DNA of 64,000 nt from JAKAAZ01 sp963817855 (GCA_963817855.1 CAWFQA010000004.1:496001-560000), one strand, 5' to 3'; positions 34,921 to 45,322 are shown, counted from the stretch's first letter. Program-made: numbers and translations. Notes: a model not told the origin generated them from the letters alone.

Positions 34921-35087
34921 GACGGCAGGTCGTGCAAACTGATCGGCTGTGAACGGGATAACGTGAATCTCGATTCCATCGTCATAGGCGCGGGCGATCC
35001 GCGACTTTGTGGCATCCGGGCGCGCCTCGCCCGATACAATAGAGGTTGGATCCGCACCCTATGGGTTCGCGGGATCGAGGAGTAGGA

Positions 35088-35750
35088 ATGAAGCGCAGTA
35101 CAATCGTTGTCCTGATCCTGGTTGCAGGTGTCACCGCCATGGTCTGGTCTGGAGTGATGGCCTACCGGATGAGAAAAGCGATGAATACGCCTCCGGCCGC
35201 GCAAACCACGTCGCCGGAGCTAGAGAAGTTTCTGGGCAAGAGTTCGCCGAACTCGGGAAATACTGCCGCGACGACCGCCGACGCGGACCAGAACTCGCCA
35301 GCGGCCCAGGGTCTGCCCGATTTTCGAGAGAAGCCCGCTCCGTCGTTCACCTTGAAAAGCGTGGACGGCAAGACCGTTTCACTCGCGGACTACAAGGGAA
35401 AGGCTGTTTTGCTGAATTTCTGGGCCACCTGGTGCGGCCCTTGCAAGCTGGAAATGCCGTGGCTGATTCAAATGCAGAAGAAATACGCCTCTAAGGGATT
35501 TACCGTGCTTGGCATTTCTGAGGATGATGGATCCACAAAAGAGGTCAGCGACTTCATGGCTAAAATGGGCGTTGATTACCCTGTGTTGATGTACGACGAT
35601 CGGTTGAATAAGGCCTACGGCGGCATCGATTATCTGCCGACGTCGTACTACATTGGGCGCGATGGCAAGGTGATCATCGAAGCGGGTGGATTGATTTCCG
35701 AAAGCGAAATGGAAGCCAATATCCAAAAGATCCTTTCCACGGGGGCGTGA
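35088..35750 (+). CDS. TlpA-family thioredoxin-like protein, membrane anchored
   Basis: A 220-residue protein with an N-terminal membrane anchor (MKRSTIVVLILVAGVTAMVW), a polar linker and a thioredoxin-fold domain of the TlpA/ResA/AhpC-TSA type. The active site is WCGPC (C116, C119) in LLNFWATWCGPCKLEMPWL, and the cis-proline loop is in IDYLPTSYYIGRDG. It probably reduces disulfides in periplasmic substrates such as apocytochromes. The strong site GAGGAG precedes ATG 35088. It overlaps the next gene in a GTGA arrangement. Confidence 0.9.
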   Translation: MKRSTIVVLILVAGVTAMVWSGVMAYRMRKAMNTPPAAQTTSPELEKFLGKSSPNSGNTAATTADADQNSPAAQGLPDFREKPAPSFTLKSVDGKTVSLADYKGKAVLLNFWATWCGPCKLEMPWLIQMQKKYASKGFTVLGISEDDGSTKEVSDFMAKMGVDYPVLMYDDRLNKAYGGIDYLPTSYYIGRDGKVIIEAGGLISESEMEANIQKILSTGA

Positions 35751-36286
35751 GCGTGACAGCAGGGAAGTCAGCGGTCGTTCTCGTGTTGGCTGCAGGAATC
35801 GCGTGTGCCGGCGCCTCCATGGGGCAGTCAGGATGGCAGCCCGGCCCTCACGGAATCGGCTTTGGCGCTCCCAGATCGAAACAATGGGTGCAGATGGTTT
35901 CCTCGCCACAGGTGATCGTCAAGGCGACCTCATCCGCCGCCACTCCCAAGATTGTTGAGCTGCGATTCACCATCCAGCAGGGATTGCACATCAATTCTCA
36001 TACGCCGCATTCGGAGTTTTTGATTCCGACGACGCTGACTCTGGAGAAAACGCCGGGAGTTGAAACCGCGAAGATCGACTATCCCGAGGGAGTGGATTAC
36101 CACTTCCAGTTCTCCCCGAAAGATGCACTCAGCGTGTATACGGGCGAGTTTGCCGTAGGTGTCCGCCTACACGCGCGTCCAGGCCACTATACAGTGCACG
36201 GCCAACTGCACTACCAGGCCTGTGACAACAAAGCATGCAATCCGCCACAGACCCTTCCAGTGCAGCTGGACGTAATGGCCCGCTAA
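35747..36286 (+). CDS. Exported DsbD-alpha-like (thiol:disulfide interchange N-terminal) domain protein
   Basis: The 179-residue protein starts at GTG 35747, overlapping the TlpA gene stop by 4 bp, so the two are probably translated together. After a signal peptide (VVLVLAAGIACAGA) comes an Ig-like domain ending in HYQACDNKACNPPQTLPV, the cysteine pair typical of the N-terminal alpha domain of DsbD. The membrane beta and thioredoxin gamma domains of DsbD are absent, so electrons may pass to or from the neighbouring TlpA protein (inference). Confidence 0.8.
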   Translation: MSVTAGKSAVVLVLAAGIACAGASMGQSGWQPGPHGIGFGAPRSKQWVQMVSSPQVIVKATSSAATPKIVELRFTIQQGLHINSHTPHSEFLIPTTLTLEKTPGVETAKIDYPEGVDYHFQFSPKDALSVYTGEFAVGVRLHARPGHYTVHGQLHYQACDNKACNPPQTLPVQLDVMAR

Positions 36287-36374
36287 GATCAGCCCAAAAT
36301 ACTACGGAAAATAAGCGTCCGCACACTATGCGGCATCCGTAAACGACGCGTAGCATAAGAATCCGCGGGTCAGC

Positions 36375-38465
36375 CTAGAATTGCTGGCCTGCATCTCCCT
36401 GGGGAAGAAATAGCATTTTGGAGGCGATGCGTGTGTGCGTCGCGCTGACAATGTGCGGGCTGATCACAATCAAGAGCCTGCCCGAAGTGACGTTTGTCAC
36501 GGGGCTGGCCGTCCAGCTAAAACCCGGGAGTTCACTCAGCCCGGGAATGCCGGATAGAGACTTCGACTCCGTGCTGCTGACCGCGCTAGTGACCAGCGCC
36601 GTGCCACTGTCCGGGATTTGGATGGTGGTGACGAAATCACGATTGTTGATGATGGGCGACCCATTCACCGAGGATCCGGCCAGCGAGGCCATGGTCACCT
36701 GCAGCTGCATCTGCACATCTTTGTTCTGCAGGATGCGTGGTTGCGCTTTAACAGTCAACCCTAGATCCTCATATTGCACCGTGGGCGCCAAGGCTAGTGG
36801 ATTTGACGTTGCGGTGGGCGTCGCGCTTGTCCCTGCTAATAGCCCAGCCAGGGACGTATTGGATGTAGCGGTTTGCGTTCCGGCGGAATAACTTTGGGTA
36901 ACGATGGGATATCGCTCGCCAATCTTCACCGTCTGTGTTTGCAGATCGCTGCCTCGCAGCTCGACATGGTCAATTTCGCGCGTGTCGGAAATATTCAGCG
37001 AAGCATTCACCGTCGTCCCGCCGAACGACATTCCGCTGAGCGTGAGGCCATTGCCAAATAAGGCAAACGGCTGATTCAGAACCGTTCCGTTTACCAGGCC
37101 CAGCCCAATCAGCAGTGCCGCAATCCCTGCCAAATCTCCGGGATTTACCAGTCCGGCCGCAATCAATTCGGTTATCGTACTCTGATTGCTGTTGATGATG
37201 CTGGTCAGCTCCGACGTCACGTTGAATACATTCAGTTGCTGCGGAAACGATACGCCCAGGTCTTGCTGGCGCGAGTCGTTGACCTGGTAGATACGCACAT
37301 CCAGCATCACTTCCGGCTTGTCGAGATAGAGTTGCTGCACCGTGTCGTTGATCGCGCGCAGTGTGCTCTCAGTGGAACGGATGGTCACGGTGCCTTTGTC
37401 CGCGTGACTTGAAATCTGGCGGACTCCAAACACATTTCGGACCATGTTCACAGTGTTGACCAATTCCGTCTTATCCAGCCCTGGGAGGAAAATCGTTTCC
37501 AGTAGAAGGCGATCGAATTTCTTGCGATTCTCCGGCGTGTCTTTGGCGACCAGCACGTGGGTTGGATCCAGTGCCACCCAGAATGTTCCTGTCGCCAATA
37601 CCACTGCGTCAGATGATTGTCGAAATGAGGCATGGTCCAGGTCCAGCTGGACTTGCTTGGTCGGAACAGAGTCGTCCATAAGGGCAGTGATTCCGTAGGC
37701 AGAAAAAATCTGGTGCAGGATGTCCTGCGCACTGCCGCGAAGATGAAAGGTAGATTGGATTTGCGCGGGCGCCAGTTCGACCAGGCCGGTGGCGAACTTT
37801 GGCATCGGCCTCGACTCAATGACAGCGGGCTCTTGTTCGACATTCAGCGACTGAATATGCTCTTGAACAAATGAATTGCCGGGGTCCAGGTTCAAGGCCT
37901 GTTCCAATTGCTGCTTGGCGGCGGTATTTTTGCCCGCTTGCTGGTCCTGTTTCGCTGTTTGCAACATGGTGCCCACCCACTGCTGGCGGGCCAGTTCGTA
38001 CGCAGCCAGGTAAGGACCGCTGGTTGGATCCAGCAGGTGCGCTTTGGCGAACAGTGTCAGCGCCTTCGATGAATCCTTGGACCGCAGTGCACTCGTGCCT
38101 TTATGAAAATATTCCCTCGCCTGGGCGATTTGTTGCGCGCTCGGTATCGGAACCGATGCCGGCTCGTTAGAAGAAGTCGAGGGCGTAGTCGCAACCGAGG
38201 GATTCGCCGAATGTGAAGTGTCGTCGGCAATGGCCTGCGGAACGCAAGTGAAAATTCCCAGTGAGAGCACCAGGCTGGCGGCGATTGATTTTTTTTGCCA
38301 CGGAGAAGCTGTCGGAGGGGATGGGCGGTCAGACCGGCGGCCGCGACCGACGAACCTTTGGCTCCCTGGATTGAAGACTTGATGAAGGCGCGGGACGCAG
38401 CTCAATGTTGGATTGTGGAGAAAACGTTCTTGCGTTGATTGGATCTTTGCCACGCGCCAATACAC
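36375..38465 (-). CDS. Secretin (GspD/PilQ-type outer-membrane channel) with N-terminal TPR
   Basis: Up to 696 residues from a GTG. A signal-like segment (SIAASLVLSLGIFTCVPQAIA) is preceded by a long basic leader, so the true start may be further in. Residues ~110-210 contain TPR helices (REYFHKGTSALRSKDSSKAL). A short STN/N0-like segment (STFHLRGSAQDILHQIFSAYG) and N-domains follow. The C-terminal secretin domain carries VQYEDLGLTVKAQPRI and KSLSGIPGLSELPG. It would form a multimeric outer-membrane pore. No other secretion or pilus genes are in the window. It follows a Fis-type regulator gene by 22 bp. Confidence 0.87.
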   Translation of the reverse strand: MYWRVAKIQSTQERFLHNPTLSCVPRLHQVFNPGSQRFVGRGRRSDRPSPPTASPWQKKSIAASLVLSLGIFTCVPQAIADDTSHSANPSVATTPSTSSNEPASVPIPSAQQIAQAREYFHKGTSALRSKDSSKALTLFAKAHLLDPTSGPYLAAYELARQQWVGTMLQTAKQDQQAGKNTAAKQQLEQALNLDPGNSFVQEHIQSLNVEQEPAVIESRPMPKFATGLVELAPAQIQSTFHLRGSAQDILHQIFSAYGITALMDDSVPTKQVQLDLDHASFRQSSDAVVLATGTFWVALDPTHVLVAKDTPENRKKFDRLLLETIFLPGLDKTELVNTVNMVRNVFGVRQISSHADKGTVTIRSTESTLRAINDTVQQLYLDKPEVMLDVRIYQVNDSRQQDLGVSFPQQLNVFNVTSELTSIINSNQSTITELIAAGLVNPGDLAGIAALLIGLGLVNGTVLNQPFALFGNGLTLSGMSFGGTTVNASLNISDTREIDHVELRGSDLQTQTVKIGERYPIVTQSYSAGTQTATSNTSLAGLLAGTSATPTATSNPLALAPTVQYEDLGLTVKAQPRILQNKDVQMQLQVTMASLAGSSVNGSPIINNRDFVTTIQIPDSGTALVTSAVSSTESKSLSGIPGLSELPGFSWTASPVTNVTSGRLLIVISPHIVSATHTRIASKMLFLPQGDAGQQF

Positions 38466-38487
38466 TGCCTTACCCGAACTAGGGTCA

Positions 38488-38772
38488 CTATCTCGAGCGT
38501 ACCAGTTGCACCGCCGGAAGAACAGCGTGCTCCCCGCGAGGCGGGCGCTTCAGTCCCAGCTTGATCTGCACGGGATCCAGTTCCAGCTCGGCCATGATGC
38601 GGCTTAGGGTGTTGCGGTGCACGCCCAGTTCTCGCGCAGCCTTACATTGGTTGCCTTTATTGTTGCGCAGTACTTCTTGAATGTATCGGCGACGAAACTC
38701 GCGGACAGCCTCCTCGTAGGTGATGCCACTGGCGTACATCTGTACGACAAGATTATCCAATTCGCGTTTCAC
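38488..38772 (-). CDS. Fis-type helix-turn-helix DNA-binding protein
   Basis: About 94 residues. An N-terminal helix (KRELDNLVVQMYASGITYEE) precedes a Fis-type HTH: NKGNQCKAARELGVHRNTLSR. The same small protein is widespread in Acidobacteriota. GTG 38772 is favoured because AGAGG lies 7 bases upstream and the product begins at the conserved KRELDN; an ATG at 38814 would add 14 residues. It lies between cvpA and the secretin gene on one strand and may regulate the secretin (inference). Confidence 0.85.
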   Translation of the reverse strand: MKRELDNLVVQMYASGITYEEAVREFRRRYIQEVLRNNKGNQCKAARELGVHRNTLSRIMAELELDPVQIKLGLKRPPRGEHAVLPAVQLVRSR

Positions 38773-38858
38773 TTGTGACCTCTCTAACCGGCTTGCAAAT
38801 GCTGCGGCAGTCAATGTTGCGGATGGCGAAAAATACTTCGGAAAGTCTACTCAATGTT

Positions 38859-39413
38859 CTAACGTGTGACTGGTGGAGGATGCAAGTGAAATTGAATCCA
38901 GTTTGGACCTTCCTTGATGATCGCTACTCCCTCTTGAATCTTATGCTGCAATTCCGCAGGCGCTCCCGCTGAAAAGTCGTTGGCGGCCGACAGAAAGTAG
39001 GGAGCCAGCTTCGATCCTTGCAACCAGTTTTTCTGGGGGACGAAAGCAGCAATTGCTATGATAGCAACGACGACCAGGAAACCGCCCCGAATTACTCCAA
39101 AAATCGCGCCTAGTAATCCGTCCAGTCCTCCCAGGCCAGCGGTATGCGCCACTTTGGAAATGGCCCTGCCGATCAGGCCGACAACCAGCATCACTCCCAG
39201 CGCAATCAGAAGAAATGCCACCACGTCGGCTACGCCGTCGGAGTGAATCACGTGCGACAGTGGAGTCGCCAGGACATGGTAATTCCAGAAAGCCAGCCAT
39301 AGTCCCAGCACAAGAGCGGCCAGCGACACCAACTCCAACAGCAGGCCTTGCGCCGCCGCCATGATGGTCGAAAGTAGGATGATGACAACGACGAACCAAT
39401 CGAAAAGACTCAT
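38859..39413 (-). CDS. cvpA: CvpA-family membrane protein
   Basis: A 184-residue inner-membrane protein with four hydrophobic segments. It begins with the typical FDWFVVVIILLSTIMAAAQG and includes GGLDGLLGAIFGVIRGGFLV. CvpA proteins are needed for colicin V production and bile or envelope-stress tolerance in enterobacteria; their biochemical role is unsettled. ATG 39413 (MSLFDWF) is preferred over one five codons upstream. It follows purC on the same strand, an association common also in other bacteria (cvpA-purF). Confidence 0.88.
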   Translation of the reverse strand: MSLFDWFVVVIILLSTIMAAAQGLLLELVSLAALVLGLWLAFWNYHVLATPLSHVIHSDGVADVVAFLLIALGVMLVVGLIGRAISKVAHTAGLGGLDGLLGAIFGVIRGGFLVVVAIIAIAAFVPQKNWLQGSKLAPYFLSAANDFSAGAPAELQHKIQEGVAIIKEGPNWIQFHLHPPPVTR

Positions 39414-39523
39414 ACCGGCCAAAACCAACTCTCCCGCATTGCGGTGAAGTGCCAGAAGAACTTCCGCAGAACTGCAACCCTACAACTGAACGCAAGTTGT
39501 CCAACGGTCCATGGGAGAGACGG

Positions 39524-40420
39524 CTAGCGCAGCGAAGTGTGGCCGGTAATGCGACGAAAGGCTTCGAGATATTTTTCCTGGGTTCGTGCAACCACCTCTT
39601 CAGGCAGCGATGGGGCCGGCGCTTGCTTGTTCCAGCGGCTTTCTACTAAATAGTCGCGCACGAACTGCTTGTCAAAAGAAATCTGCGGACCGCCCGGCTG
39701 GTAGCTGCTTTTCCACCAATAGCGAGAAGAGTCCGGGGTCAGAACTTCGTCCGCTAGGACCACTCCATTTGCAGTCATGCCGAACTCAAACTTCGTATCG
39801 GCAAGAATCATATCCTGCCCTTCCACGTGTCGCCAGGCGCGATCATAAATCATCAGGCTCAGGTCCCGCAGCAATTCCGCGTTGGTGCGGCCTATGCGAT
39901 TGCCCATCTCTGCCATGGAGATATTCATGTCGTGCTCGCCCGCGGGTGCCTTGGTCGCGGGAGTAAAAATCGGTTCCGGTAGCCGCTCAGACTCCGCCAT
40001 ACCCGGCAACAAGGCGATCCCGCATACACTACCGGTTTCCTGATAGTCCTTCCAGGCCGAACCGGTCAGATAGCCACGGACAACGCACTCAATGGGATAT
40101 ATGTCGGCTGGCTTTACCAGCATGGAACGAAAATGCAACATCTGCCGATACGGCTGAAGAGATTCCGGATAGAGATCAACATCGGCGGTGACCAGATGCG
40201 TTTCCACTAGATCGGATAGATAGTGGAACCAGAACAGAGAAATCTGGGTAAGAATTTTTCCTTTGTCTGGAATTCCAGTTGCCAAGATGTGATCGAAAGC
40301 GGAGATTCGGTCGGTAGCAATCAATAACAGGTCGTCGCCCACAGCATAAATGTCTCGAACCTTCCCCCGCGCGTAGAGCTTCAGATTCGGAAGGTCGGTT
40401 TGAAGAAGAGCTTCTGGCAT
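39524..40420 (-). CDS. purC: Phosphoribosylaminoimidazole-succinocarboxamide synthase (SAICAR synthetase)
   Basis: A 298-residue enzyme of the longer (yeast Ade1-like) type, adding aspartate to CAIR in purine synthesis. Motifs: GKVRDIYAVGDDLLLIATDRISAFD, here recognised as GKVRDIY and TDRISAFD; IECVVRGYLTGSAWKDY; and LADTKFEFG. ATG 40420 (MPEALLQTDLPNL) is preceded by AAGGGT. It lies 100 bp after smc and 111 bp before cvpA on the same strand. Confidence 0.95.
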   Translation of the reverse strand: MPEALLQTDLPNLKLYARGKVRDIYAVGDDLLLIATDRISAFDHILATGIPDKGKILTQISLFWFHYLSDLVETHLVTADVDLYPESLQPYRQMLHFRSMLVKPADIYPIECVVRGYLTGSAWKDYQETGSVCGIALLPGMAESERLPEPIFTPATKAPAGEHDMNISMAEMGNRIGRTNAELLRDLSLMIYDRAWRHVEGQDMILADTKFEFGMTANGVVLADEVLTPDSSRYWWKSSYQPGGPQISFDKQFVRDYLVESRWNKQAPAPSLPEEVVARTQEKYLEAFRRITGHTSLR

Positions 40421-40520
40421 ACCCTTGAACCTTTCATGCGAATTCGTCGTTGGCAATCAGCTTACAACTACGGATGCCGACAGGGACGAATTGTTTGCAT
40501 GGCGACATTACCGCGGGCAC

Positions 40521-43500
40521 TCAGGCAGTGGCTCGCTCCAACGCGCGATCATGGTGCAGCCGAACCGAAACAATTTTCGAAACGCCCGGCTCCTGCATGG
40601 TGACGCCGAAGATGGCATCGGCTGCCTGCATCATTCGCTTGCTGTGTGTAATGACGATGAAGTGAGTATGAACGCTCATCTTTTTCAGCATGTTCGCAAG
40701 CCGCCCGACGTTCGACTCGTCCAGCGCAGCATCCACTTCATCCAGCACGCAGAAGGGGCTCGGCTGAAACTGGAAGATCGCCATCAGCAGCGACAAGGCC
40801 GTCAGCGCTTTTTCGCCACCGGAAAGCAGAAGAATGTTCTGCAATTTCTTCCCCGGGGGAGAAGCGATGATATCGACGCCGCTGTCATCCGAGTTCTCCT
40901 GGTCCGTCAGCTTCATAAATGCTTGGCCGCCGCCAAACAGATGCGTAAACGCCGCTGAGAAATTTTCGTTGATAGCGGCGAAGGCCTCTTCAAACTTGCT
41001 GCGCAGCACGACTTCAATTTCGCGAATGCTGTTCTGCGTGTTCTCAATGGAATCGATCAGGTCTTTCCGCTGCATCTCCAGGAACGCATGACGCTCGGAT
41101 GCTTCCTTGTACTCCTCCAGCGCCATCATGTTGACCGGTCCCATCGACTCAAGCTTCTGCTTGATGGCGCGGCAGGCTTCCTCTTCCGCGGATAGCGGTT
41201 CAGCTTCCAGCCGAATCAGCGTCTCATCCGCGCGCAACTCATCGGCGGGAATGGCAAGATCCTGCATGCAGGTTTCCTCCAGATGCATAAGGTCAGAGGA
41301 GAGGCGTGCAGCCCGGGCACCGGCTTCACTGCGACGTTCGCGGAAGGCTTCCAACTCCACGCGTAATCCGCGAACCTGCTGCTCAACTTCAGCCGCCTGC
41401 TGGCGAAGTGCCGCCGACTGCTGCGCCAACTCTTCCGCCTGTTGCCGCGCGGTCGTGCGCGTGGTCTCCAGTTCCTGGCTTCGAACCTGCAGCCGCTCCT
41501 GCTCGATCACCCGCTGCTTCTGCTCGGCGTCGCCGGAGGCAATCAAGTGCTGCAACTGCCGAACGCGCTGCTCGAGCCCCTCCACCATGCGGTCCAGCCG
41601 CTCGGAGGAACTGAACGCGCCCCGTCTACGCTCTTCCAACCCCGCCAACTCAATCGAGGCCGCGGACATTTGCTGTTGTGCCCCGTCGCGCGCCAGTCGA
41701 AGAGCTTCTAAGGACCCCTGCGCCTCGTTAAACTGTTGCTCAAATTGAACCCGCTGCTGCTCGTGCCGGTCGACCTCTTCACGCCGTTGCGAGAGCCACT
41801 CACTTTTTTCTGCCTGTGCGGCCGTGTTGCGCTCAGCTTGCAGCGTCCACTCGCTCAATCGCCGTTCCAGCCGGCCAACTTCCGCTTCCAGTTGCCGCAG
41901 GGCAGCGCCGGTGTGGGCAGATTCCTGTTCAGCTTTGCGACGCTCGGCAGACTTGGTTTCAATGCTCTGCGACAACTCGGCAACCATGTGAGCCAACTTG
42001 GCCGTCTCCATCTCCGCCGCGGCCAAAGAATCTTCCACTCCCGTCAGTGCGTGCTGTGTACTGCGCAGTTCACGCTTCAGCGCCAGCGGTCCTTCCACGC
42101 TCGGCTTGCCGCCGGTCACCGTGACATTGTGAAAACACTCCCCGTTCGGCGAGAGGAAAAATGCCTCTGGATTTTCCAGTGCCAGGGATCGCGCTACCTC
42201 GGAGTCCGGGACCACATAGCCGTGCCGCAACTTGGGCAGTATCACTTCCAGCGAGCTGCCGAATCCGTCGAGCACGCGAATGCAGTCTTTCAAGCCGCAC
42301 CACGCCGTCGCGGGATTCGCTCAGGGGCTGGACCGTTCCCGGCGCGAAGGAGAACTTCGCCTGCGAGTCGTCCGGATGCACAAGGAACGTCGCGCGCCCG
42401 TCTACATCGGTCTTCAGGACGCGCATGCCTTCCTGTGCATCGTTCCAGCTTTTCACCACGATGAAATTCAGTTCATCGCGGAGGAATTCATCCACGACGG
42501 TTTCATATTTATCGGAAACTTCGACGAAATCGGCCAGCACACCGACTGGCGCGTGGCCGCCTTCCATGGTGTTGGCGCGTAACAACTGCCGAACCGTGTC
42601 GGTGGAGTAGCTATGTTCCCGAATCAGCGACTCTAAAGAATTTCGACGTCCCTGCAGCGTAGCTTGCTCGGCGCGCAATTGATCGGCTTGACGGCGAGAG
42701 ACGGCTTCCTCGGTACGCTGCGTTTCCAGTTCAGCGCGCAGAGTCGTTAGCTCGGCTTCCGTATCCTGCAGCGCTGTGCTTGCGGAAGCAAAAGTCAGCG
42801 AAACCTGGCCGCGCTCGATGCCTAATTTCTCCAACTCGCTGTGCACCCCGGCCCGCTCCGTCGCCAGGCGTTCCGCCTCACGCTGGAAGCCCTCGAGGCT
42901 CGCTTCTCCCTGGCTGATCTGGTTGCGCACCTGATTGGCCTGCGCCATCCAGTGCAGCATCTGGCGGCGCGAAGTTTCCATGCGCTCATTCACTGACGCC
43001 AGCTCAGTCGTCGCCGTCTGAAAAGCGTTTTGCCGTGCCTGCATATCTTGTCGCGCCAGATCGACAGCCTGTTGTGCCTGCGCGAGGAATGCCTTCTGCT
43101 GGGCGCGCTCAGTTTCAAGCCCGGTCAGCTGTTGCTGCGTTTGCGCCATCTCTGTCTGGGCTGCCTGCAGCCGCACCTTCAAGTCCGCGGCACGATCTTC
43201 GTTGGCTTTCAGTTGACCAAGTGTTCGTTCCAGTTCTATCGAGGCGGTGTTGGCACTGGTCGCGGCCTCGCGCGCCTGCTGTTCGCGGGTGTAGCCCTCG
43301 GCAACCGCGGTGGCGCGCAACTGATCCACCTCGGCGATGGAGTGCGTCATGCCGTCGATCTCTGTGGTCAACTGGGCAAGTTCCGTTGCGACCGCGACAG
43401 TGGCTGCATCGGTCAGCGAAATTCTGGTCGCAATCACCACCCGCAGTCGCTGCCGAAGCTCATCGCGCAATGCACCGTAGCGCTCGGCTTTGGCAGCCTG

Positions 43501-44385
43501 GCGTTTCAGCGAATTCATCTGGCGGGAAACTTCGTCGAAAATATCATTCACGCGCGCCAGGTTCTGCTTTGCCTGCTCCAATCGCAGCTCGGCCAAATGC
43601 TTCTTGGTCTTGAAGCGTGTGACACCCGCAGCTTCTTCGATAATGGCGCGGCGTTCGTGCGGCTTGCTGCTTAAAAGCTGCCCAATTCGCTCCTGCCCGA
43701 TGATTCCGTAGGAATCGGAATTGAGGCCGGTGCCCATCAGCACGTCATGGATGTCGCGCAGACGGCAAAGCTTGCCGTTCAGCAAATATTCGCTTTCGCC
43801 CGTGCGGAACAGCCGCCGAGAGATGATGATTTCGCCATCCTGGGCATGATTGCGCTGAAATTTTCGGCGGCGAATTTTCAGCACCACATTGCCCTCGCCC
43901 GTCGTACCCGAATCCGCGGCTGCCGATCCGTCCGATTCCTCTTGCTGGGGCGCAACTTTGCCGTCGACCTCGACCGGACCTTCAATGATTTGTCCCGGCT
44001 GCAACTCGGCGATAATCTCTTCTGTCTCCTGCGCCGCCTGCGAGCGCACCGCAGCCTCATCCCAATCGTCGACGACCATCTCTGGTCCGGAATGCACACC
44101 CGCCGGCCGATATAACTCGGGGTCGACCAGGATCAGCGATACTTCCGCCATGCCGGTTGGTTTCCGCTCCCGCGTACCTGAGAAGATAACGTCTTCCATC
44201 TTGATGCCACGCAAGTCTTTCGCCGACTGCTCGCCCAGCACCCAGCTGATGGCATCGGAAATATTGGATTTGCCGCATCCGTTGGGACCTACAATCGCAG
44301 TGACGCCGTTGCTGTCGAGCAGCACTTCCGTGCGATCGCAGAAGGACTTGAAGCCGAGAATATGAATGCGCTTAAGTTCGAGCAA
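40521..44385 (-). pseudogene. smc: Chromosome segregation ATPase SMC, one-base frameshift in the hinge
   Basis: Both halves of a full SMC protein (~1287 residues) are present in two frames. The first carries the Walker A site (IVGPNGCGKSN, residues ~31-41), an acidic ~85-residue insertion in the head, RTGESEYLLNGKLCRLRDI, the first coiled coil and the start of the hinge. The second resumes at KDCIRVLDGFGSSLEV, completes the hinge and the second coiled coil, and ends with LLSGGEKALTALSLL and VLDEVDAALDESNV. The break is at 42290-42295, where CTTGAAAGAC replaces an expected CTGAAAGAC; the span is 3n+1 bases. The TTG start at 44385 follows AGAGG. Because SMC is usually essential and both halves are well conserved, an indel in the sequence is likelier than true inactivation. 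Confidence 0.9.
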
Positions 44386-44593
44386 TCGACACCTCTGGGG
44401 GCAAGCGTTGCGGGGGCAAAACATCCGCCCACCGATGGCTCCACTTTAATCCTGCCAAGGCTTCGGGTCAATATAAGATACAGCGGGTTGTGGATAAGAA
44501 GTCTGGAGCCCAAGCTGTTGTGTGCCTCCTGGAATCGAGCCCTAGAAAACAGTAGGTTCCCACCCTGAATCCATACACACTCGATCAGAAACC

Positions 44594-45322
44594 CTACTTT
44601 TTCAGAGTTGGTCGAACCTGCACTTCGCTGATGAAGCATTGATCGGCCTGCGTCGCCAACAGAGCCACGATGTTCGCAATGTCTTCCGGAGCAATTGCGC
44701 CCAATGCGGACTTATGGCTGGACTGCCCGGATCCGAATTCCGTGCGCACGGTTCCTGGCTCGACCAGGGAGACGCGAATCTGGAATTGCCGAAGTTCCTC
44801 GGCCGCGGAGACCATCATGCCATTGAGCCCCCATTTCGTTGCGGCGTAGGCGGCTCCGTTCGGGACCGGATTTTTGCTGGCGAGCGAAGAGATGTTGATG
44901 ATGTGTCCCCGCTTAGCCGAAATCATTGCGGGTGCGAATCCGCGCAGCATCAGGTAGGGCGCCCGCAGGTTCAGGTCAACCTGCTGTTCCCACACGTCCG
45001 GCGGAGTTTCATGCAGCGGACCCTGCAACCATCCCACGCCTGCATTGTTGACGAGAATGTCGCACCGTCCGTGTGTTTGCAACACAAGCCGCGCGAAGGC
45101 CTCAATCTGTTCCGGCTGTGTCAAATCGCAGGCATAAGATTCGGCATGGCCGCCCGCGTCGGCGATTTCCGCAACAATCTTGTTCAGCTGATCCACGTCT
45201 CGCGCAGTGATAACGACGTGGGCACCCAGTGAAGCCAGCTTGCGCGCAATCGCGGCGCCGATGCCGCGGCTGGCTCCGGTGACGATTGCGATGTGATCGA
45301 TAAGCGGGGCTGCCTGATTCAC
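44594..45322 (-). CDS. Short-chain dehydrogenase/reductase (FabG-like)
   Basis: About 242 residues with a classical SDR layout: IAIVTGASRGIGAAIA cofactor motif, NNAG, catalytic Ser in INISSLASK, and YAATK for Tyr/Lys. The GTG at 45322 (GGGAG 9 bases upstream) puts the start just before the Rossmann motif as in relatives; a TTG at 45391 would add 23 residues and overlap the small upstream ORF. The substrate is unknown. Confidence 0.87.
   Translation of the reverse strand: MNQAAPLIDHIAIVTGASRGIGAAIARKLASLGAHVVITARDVDQLNKIVAEIADAGGHAESYACDLTQPEQIEAFARLVLQTHGRCDILVNNAGVGWLQGPLHETPPDVWEQQVDLNLRAPYLMLRGFAPAMISAKRGHIINISSLASKNPVPNGAAYAATKWGLNGMMVSAAEELRQFQIRVSLVEPGTVRTEFGSGQSSHKSALGAIAPEDIANIVALLATQADQCFISEVQVRPTLKK

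Noticed and set aside
36300..36340. Terminator after the DsbD-alpha gene
   Set aside because: A hairpin (CCGCA/TGCGG inside ACGGA/TCCGT) exists but no T-tract follows.
42285..42300. Programmed +1 frameshift in smc
   Set aside because: There is no in-frame stop or known slippery context; a single-base error explains it better.
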